A stretch of DNA of 9,068 nucleotides from Kiritimatiellia bacterium. GTDB taxonomy: Bacteria; Verrucomicrobiota; Kiritimatiellia; UBA8416; JABMPJ01. Location: positions 1 through 9,068 of the forward strand of contig JAOZSS010000092.1 of assembly GCA_029939545.1 (NCBI GenBank). Reading direction: 5' to 3'. Shown piece by piece: positions 5,197 to 9,068 of the stretch. The translations under genes and the position numbers were made by a program. Every line of letters begins with the position of its first letter. Position 1 is the first letter of the stretch. The notes below the pieces were generated by a model. The model was not told the origin of the DNA and ran no database searches. It saw nothing but the letters and a program-made list of their open reading frames with translations.

Positions 5197-6539
5197 TGGG
5201 ATTCATTAAAGCCAAGTTTAATGCCCCCGGCGGCGTGCACCCGGCCTATCACAAGGATCTGGCCGCGGAGCAGCCTATCGCCGAAATGCCCCTATCGGCC
5301 TCCCTCGTCGTTTCCATGTCGCAGCACCTCGGTAAACCCGCCGCCCCCACGGTCAAGAAGGGCGACAGCGTCCTGCGCGGCCAGGTGATCGGCGAAGCCG
5401 CCGGTTTCATCTCCGCCGCGGTCCATGCACCCACATCCGGTACCGTCAAGCTTGTGGCCGATGTCGCCACGGCGGCCGGCCCCCGTGCGACGGCCATCAC
5501 GATTGAGCCGGACGGCGAAGACACTTGGGTTGAGGGCATTACCCCCTGCCCCGACTGGCACCAACAGGACAAGAAGGAGATCGTGGAGAAGATCGCGGCT
5601 GCCGGCATCACCGGTATGGGCGGCGCCGGGTTCCCGACTCACGTCAAGGTCAGCCCACCACCTGACTCCGAAATCGACACCTTGATACTGAACGGCGCCG
5701 AGTGTGAGCCCTACCTCACGGCCGACTATCGCCTCATGCTGGAGAAAGCAACCGAGATCTGGCAGGGCGCCCTGATCATCGCCAAGGCTCTCGACGCCAA
5801 GACCATCTACGTAGCGATTGAGGACAACAAGCCACAAGCCATTGCGGCCATGCAGGAAGCACTCCCCGCCGAGGTCGGCGATGCACAGGTCGTCGCCTTG
5901 AAGACCGAGTACCCGCAAGGCGCCGAGAAGCAGCAGATCTTCGCCGTGACCGGACGCGAGGTACCCGCCGGCGGATTGCCCCTGAATGTTGGCATCGTGG
6001 TCGAAAACGTCGGCACAACCCTGGCCGTCTGGGACGCCGTCGTCAACGGGCGGCCGCTAACCGAGCGCGTCACCACCGTGACCGGTGGCCCGGTCGCCAA
6101 ACCCGGCAATGTGCTGGCCCGGATCGGGACTTCCTGTGCCGACATGGTGGAGTTTTGTGGTGGAACCGAAGGCCCCGTTGCCAAGATCATTTCCGGCGGA
6201 CCGATGATGGGCTTTGCCCAGGCCGATATGAGCGGTCCGACGACCAAGACCACGTCCGGTCTTCTCCTGCTCGACCCCACGTCAGTCCACGCCTACGAGT
6301 CTATGCCCTGCATCAGTTGTGGACGCTGCGTAGGTGTCTGCCCCATGAACCTGATGCCCAACGAACTGAGCCAGTTTCTGGAGGCCGAGGACTATGAGAC
6401 GGCTGAAGCATACAACGTCATGGACTGCATCGAGTGCGGCTGCTGCGCCTTTGAATGTCCGGCCCATCGCCCCCTCGTGCAACACATGCGCCGCGGCAAG
6501 GCCCAGGTCATGTTGAACCGACGGAAGCAAGCATCATGA
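5196..6539 (+). CDS. rnfC: Rnf complex NADH-binding subunit RnfC
   Basis: RnfC is the peripheral cytoplasmic subunit that reduces NAD+ at its FMN. The 447-residue protein has the conserved N-terminus (GGVHPAYHK), the glycine-rich nucleotide/FMN motif GMGGAGFP at 140-147 (compare Nqo1/NuoF), NGAECEP at 166-172, and a C-terminal two-cluster domain with Cys372, 375, 378, 382 and Cys411, 414, 417, 421; an extra Cys416 gives CGCC. Length fits the short Rnf form, without the long repetitive tail of E. coli RsxC. ATG codons at 5193 and 5196 are both possible. I prefer 5196 because GAGG (5187-5190) is then 5 nt away; 5193 would leave only 2. The frame remains open to 5166, but that start lies within rnfB. 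Its stop overlaps the rnfD start (ATGA). Confidence 0.95.
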   Translation: MGFIKAKFNAPGGVHPAYHKDLAAEQPIAEMPLSASLVVSMSQHLGKPAAPTVKKGDSVLRGQVIGEAAGFISAAVHAPTSGTVKLVADVATAAGPRATAITIEPDGEDTWVEGITPCPDWHQQDKKEIVEKIAAAGITGMGGAGFPTHVKVSPPPDSEIDTLILNGAECEPYLTADYRLMLEKATEIWQGALIIAKALDAKTIYVAIEDNKPQAIAAMQEALPAEVGDAQVVALKTEYPQGAEKQQIFAVTGREVPAGGLPLNVGIVVENVGTTLAVWDAVVNGRPLTERVTTVTGGPVAKPGNVLARIGTSCADMVEFCGGTEGPVAKIISGGPMMGFAQADMSGPTTKTTSGLLLLDPTSVHAYESMPCISCGRCVGVCPMNLMPNELSQFLEAEDYETAEAYNVMDCIECGCCAFECPAHRPLVQHMRRGKAQVMLNRRKQAS

Positions 6540-7540
6540 GTGATTTAGCGATAGTTAGTTCTTCACCGCATGCGCATTCGGGGTCATCCGTACGCCGGAT
6601 CATGCTGGACGTGATCATCGCGCTGGTTCCCGCGCTCCTGGTGTCCGTCTATTTCTTTGGCTGGGATGCCCTGCGCCTGACGCTTGCCTGCGTCATCACC
6701 TGCCTGGCCGCAGAGGCCCTTTCGCGCAAGGCCATGGGCCGCAACTTAGGGATTGATGATCTCAGCGCCGTGATCACCGGCATGCTGCTGGCATTCAACT
6801 TGCCGCCTACACTGCCGACGTGGATGGCCGTGGTGGGGTCTGTTTTTGCCATCGTCATCTGCAAGCAGCTCTTTGGCGGCATCGGCTACAATCCGTTCAA
6901 TCCCGCGCTGGCGGGACGCGTGATGCTTCTGATCTCATTCCCTGTCTTCATGACCCGCTGGTCTGAGTGGACCCTCCCCTCCCCGCTCGCCATGGACGCG
7001 GTCACCAGCGCCACACCGCTGGGCCTGGTCAAGACCACGATCGGGAGCACCGGCGCGCTTCCCTTCACGTTTGATGGCACCACCATGCTGCAGCTCTTCG
7101 TCGGCAACCAGAACGGCTGTATCGGCGAGGTATCGGCGGCCGCGCTGCTGCTGGGCGGCATCTATCTGCTTGTCCGCCGCTGCATCACCTGGCACATTCC
7201 CGTGGCCTATCTCGCCACCGTCGCCGTTTTCTCCGGCATCCTGTGGATGCATCATCCGCAACAGAATCTGCCCCCGCATTTTCACCTGTTGAGTGGTGGC
7301 CTGATGCTGGGTGCCCTCTTCATGGCCACAGACATGGTGACCTCCCCTGTCACGAAGCGCGGCATGCTCGTGTTTGGCGTGGGCTGCGGCATTCTGACCA
7401 TGCTCATCCGCAAGTGGGGCGGCTATCCCGAGGGCGTCAGCTTTGCGATTCTGCTCATGAACGCCATCACCCCCCTGATCAACCGCGCCACGCGTCCGCG
7501 CGTCTTTGGCGCCCCCAAGGGAGGCAAGAAACAGTCATGA
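6536..7540 (+). CDS. rnfD: Rnf complex flavoprotein membrane subunit RnfD
   Basis: This 334-residue polytopic membrane protein (about ten hydrophobic segments) belongs to the RnfD/NqrB family, which carries covalently bound FMN and lies on the ion-translocation path. Family marks are GYNPFNPALAGR from about 117 (Asn119), GCIGEVSAAALLLGG, and the C-terminal MNAITPLINRATRPRVFG. The FMN acceptor is predicted to be Thr160 in DAVTSATPL (Asp154 to Leu162), with Ser158 where the common ApbE site has Gly. The ATG at 6536 overlaps the rnfC stop by 4 nt and follows a GGAAG (6523-6527); upstream in-frame starts (6455) fall inside the rnfC Fe-S domain and are rejected. An ApbE flavin transferase would be needed for maturation and is not in this window. 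The stop overlaps rnfG. Confidence 0.95.
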   Translation: MSDLAIVSSSPHAHSGSSVRRIMLDVIIALVPALLVSVYFFGWDALRLTLACVITCLAAEALSRKAMGRNLGIDDLSAVITGMLLAFNLPPTLPTWMAVVGSVFAIVICKQLFGGIGYNPFNPALAGRVMLLISFPVFMTRWSEWTLPSPLAMDAVTSATPLGLVKTTIGSTGALPFTFDGTTMLQLFVGNQNGCIGEVSAAALLLGGIYLLVRRCITWHIPVAYLATVAVFSGILWMHHPQQNLPPHFHLLSGGLMLGALFMATDMVTSPVTKRGMLVFGVGCGILTMLIRKWGGYPEGVSFAILLMNAITPLINRATRPRVFGAPKGGKKQS

Positions 7541-8118
7541 TGGAATCCCTGAAACTCGTTATTGTCCTCACCCTCATCTGCAGCGTGGCCGGTGCCTTGC
7601 TCGCCGTGGTGCATGACGTTACCGCCGCCCCCATCGAGGCTGCCGACGCGAAGGAAAAGGGCGACGCGATCATGCAGGTACTACCCGAGTGCGACAACAA
7701 CCCGAGCGAAGATGTCGTCAGCGTGAATGCGGATGGTGAGACTTGGACATTCTACGTGGCCCGCAAGGCAGGCGCATTTGTGGGCGCGGCATTCGAGACC
7801 GTCTCAAACCAGGGCTACGGTGGCGATATCGCCATCATGGTCGGGGTCAGCGCCAAGGGCACCGTACAGGCCATCCAGGTGCTGTCGCACAAGGAAACAC
7901 CCGGACTCGGGGCTTGGATTGAGGACGAAGAGAAATTCCGCAGCAAATTTGCGGGCCGATCCATCGTGGACACCCAGTGGGCGGTCGCCAAGGACGGCGG
8001 CGATATCGACCAGATCACCGCTGCCACCATTTCATCCCGTGCCGTCACACAGGCCGTCAAAGCGGGTCTGGATGTATGTACGGCCAACATGACCGCCTTA
8101 GCAGGGAACCAACCATGA
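7537..8118 (+). CDS. rnfG: Rnf complex flavoprotein subunit RnfG
   Basis: RnfG/NqrC-family protein of 193 residues: one N-terminal membrane helix (about 5-25) and an FMN-binding domain outside the cytoplasm. The family motif HKETPGLG is at 118-125. The FMN acceptor is predicted to be Thr164 in DQITAATISS (Asp158 to Ser167), where Ala162 replaces the usual Gly before Ala-Thr. The ATG at 7537 overlaps the rnfD stop (ATGATG; a second ATG at 7540 is possible) and follows AAGGGAGG (7517-7524) at 12 nt. The open frame extends upstream to 7243 inside rnfD but has no RnfG homology there. In the complex it passes electrons between the RnfA/E [2Fe-2S] centre and RnfD. Its stop overlaps the rnfE start. 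Confidence 0.95.
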   Translation: MMESLKLVIVLTLICSVAGALLAVVHDVTAAPIEAADAKEKGDAIMQVLPECDNNPSEDVVSVNADGETWTFYVARKAGAFVGAAFETVSNQGYGGDIAIMVGVSAKGTVQAIQVLSHKETPGLGAWIEDEEKFRSKFAGRSIVDTQWAVAKDGGDIDQITAATISSRAVTQAVKAGLDVCTANMTALAGNQP

Positions 8119-8792
8119 CATTCTACAAAGAACTCGTAAAGGGGCTCTGGAAGGAGAATCCGATATTCCGCCTCGTTCTGGGTATGTGCCCCGCATTGGC
8201 TGTGACGACATCGGTTGAAAACAGTCTGGGCATGGGTATGGCGGCAACCTTTGTACTGATCTGCTCGAACGTCGTGATTTCGCTTTTCCGAAATCTGATT
8301 CCGGCCAAGGTGCGCATCCCCTGCTTTATCGTCGTGATTGCCACGTTCGTGACGATCGTCGACCTGCTCATGAACGGGTTTGCCCACGAGCTGCACAACA
8401 GCCTGGGTCTCTTCATTCCGCTCATCGTGGTGAATTGCATTATCCTGGGGCGCGCCGAGGCGTTTGCCTCGCGTCATCCGCTCTGGCTTTCGATCGCGGA
8501 CGGCATCGGCATGGGGCTTGGTTTCACGCTGGGTCTAACGGTACTGGGCGCGACACGCGAGATTCTGGGTGCCGGATCGATTACCGTGTGGGGCGACCTG
8601 AAATGGACTGTCGCCGGTTACGAACCGATGATCCTCATGATCCTGGCTCCCGGTGGATTCATCGCCCTGGGCTGCCTGCTCGGCGGCATGAACCACCTCC
8701 AAGCCCTTGCCGCCAAGCGCAAAGGCACCATTTTCACGCCACCCGCCCACCTCGACTGCCGCTCCTGCGTGATGTGCAAGTTCGGCAAGTAG
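8115..8792 (+). CDS. rnfE: Rnf complex membrane subunit RnfE with a CxxCxxC tail
   Basis: This 225-residue protein is an RnfE/NqrD-family membrane subunit with about six helices, homologous to RnfA with inverted topology. The paired cysteine motifs for the shared [2Fe-2S] centre are Cys25 (LVLGMCPALAV) and Cys108 (PLIVVNCIILGRAEAFA). GLGFTLGL and LGATREILGAG are also typical. After the last helix there is a short hydrophilic tail ending in DCRSCVMCKFGK, with Cys215, 218 and 221 spaced as a Fe-S or metal motif, which I do not regard as a core family feature. The ATG at 8115 overlaps the rnfG stop by 4 nt and follows AGGGA (8103-8107); the longer in-frame start at 7977 lies inside rnfG and would add a non-homologous stretch. 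It is the last gene of the operon; no rnfH or nth follows in the remaining 276 bp. Confidence 0.95.
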   Translation: MTFYKELVKGLWKENPIFRLVLGMCPALAVTTSVENSLGMGMAATFVLICSNVVISLFRNLIPAKVRIPCFIVVIATFVTIVDLLMNGFAHELHNSLGLFIPLIVVNCIILGRAEAFASRHPLWLSIADGIGMGLGFTLGLTVLGATREILGAGSITVWGDLKWTVAGYEPMILMILAPGGFIALGCLLGGMNHLQALAAKRKGTIFTPPAHLDCRSCVMCKFGK

Positions 8793-8822
8793 AGCCCGAC
8801 TGGATCACAGAAGAACGTGCAG

Positions 8823-8858
8823 AAGATCTTCCGCTCCAGCGACGCAAGGTCGCTGGGG
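8823..8858. repeat. Palindromic extragenic element, copy B
   Basis: This copy begins 31 bp after the rnfE stop and repeats the architecture at 3473-3508: AAGATCTT (8823-8830), a 5-nt spacer, and a perfect 8-bp hairpin CCAGCGAC-GCAAG-GTCGCTGG (8836-8856), then GG. Relative to the first copy, the third stem pair changes from G-C to A-T on both sides, so pairing is kept. A partial third copy, CAAGGTCGCTGGG, lies at 8890-8902. Lack of a T-run argues against a simple intrinsic terminator. Confidence 0.75.
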
Positions 8859-8889
8859 GCGTGAGTACGTCAACCCGGTCAACACAATT

Positions 8890-8902
8890 CAAGGTCGCTG
8901 GG
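8890..8902. repeat. Partial copy of the palindromic element (right half)
   Basis: The 13 bases CAAGGTCGCTGGG match 8845-8857 exactly, covering the loop end and right stem arm of the element at 8823-8858. The left arm is missing, so it cannot form the hairpin alone. It may be a decayed copy or competing pairing partner. Confidence 0.55.
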
Positions 8903-8920
8903 ACGAGGATTTATCTTCGT
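8903..8920 (+). terminator. Weak hairpin after rnf (possible terminator)
   Basis: ACGAGGAT (8903-8910) and ATCTTCGT (8913-8920) pair with one G-U wobble across a very short loop, and TTTC overlaps and follows. The stem is AT-rich and the T-tract poor, so this is only the best terminator-like structure after rnfE, not a convincing one. Confidence 0.25.
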
Positions 8921-8927
8921 TTCAGGC

Positions 8928-9068
8928 GTTTGTGCCCCCCTGCGGGCTTGCCCAACTTGCTCAGCGCCTGCCCCGTTGTTGCCCCCCTGCGGGCTTGCCC
9001 AATGTGCTCAGCACCTGCCCCGTTGTTGCCCCCCTGCGGGCTTGCCCAATGTGCTCAGCACCTGCCCC
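8928..9068. repeat. 47-bp tandem repeat array, three units, open at the window end
   Basis: Units span 8928-8974, 8975-9021 and 9022-9068. Units 2 and 3 are identical; unit 1 differs at five positions. Each unit contains GCCCCCCTGCGGGC, then CTTGCCCAA, then TGCTCAGC and CCTGCCCC. In units 2 and 3, GTGCTCAGCAC can form a small hairpin. The period is not a multiple of 3, so it is not a protein repeat, and there are no spacers, so it is not CRISPR. The array reaches the last base, so its true copy number is unknown. Confidence 0.92.

Noticed and set aside
7243..7536. Upstream in-frame extension of rnfG
   Set aside because: It overlaps the end of rnfD in another frame. RnfG homology and its membrane helix begin at the ATG at 7537.
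7977..8114. Upstream in-frame extension of rnfE
   Set aside because: It overlaps rnfG, reads as a low-complexity Arg/His-rich shadow, and the ATG at 8115 has a good SD and the conserved N-terminus.
8928..9068. CRISPR array
   Set aside because: The units are contiguous and near identical over all 47 bp with no variable spacers, and there are no cas genes.

Overview
The window carries two membrane energy-conversion operons, both on the + strand, in moderately GC-rich bacterial DNA. The first (47-3434) is the distal part of a V-type (A/V-type) ATPase operon: rotor-shaft subunit D, membrane stator subunit I, and two tandem copies of the proteolipid subunit K. The second (3833-8792) is a complete six-gene Rnf complex (ferredoxin:NAD+ oxidoreductase, ion-translocating) in the order rnfA-B-C-D-G-E.

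Organism: D is followed directly by I and K, with no subunit C or F gene between them, as in the chlamydial type of V-ATPase operon. Together with a full Rnf complex, this suggests an anaerobic, fermentative bacterium, perhaps of the PVC group (Kiritimatiellota/Verrucomicrobiota-like). This is inference from gene content and order; there is no rRNA or other marker here.

How the genes work together: Rnf uses reduced ferredoxin to reduce NAD+ and exports Na+ or H+. The first K subunit keeps the residues known to bind Na+ in the Enterococcus hirae NtpK ring, so the ATPase is plausibly Na+-coupled and the region reads as a compact sodium-bioenergetics locus. The second K subunit has Lys in place of one of these ligands (the Gln110 position), so the ring may be mixed.

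Layout: 1-47 is a run of five CCTGA-type heptamers ending on the atpD start codon. 47-3434 is atpD-atpI-atpK1-atpK2. 3435-3832 is a 398-bp intergenic region with a hairpin at the atpK2 stop, a palindromic element, a long inverted repeat built of 9-bp CGAAA units, and a credible promoter with a 5'-UTR stem-loop for rnf. 3833-8792 is rnfABCDGE, every junction overlapping by 1-4 nt. 8793-9068 is non-coding: a second copy of the palindromic element, then three units of a 47-bp tandem repeat running to the last base of the window.

Most notable points: the divergent K pair; an RnfB in which all four ligands of one predicted [4Fe-4S] cluster, and only those, have been lost; a CxxCxxC tail on RnfE; and the same palindromic element, with a compensatory base-pair change, 30-40 bp after the end of both operons.
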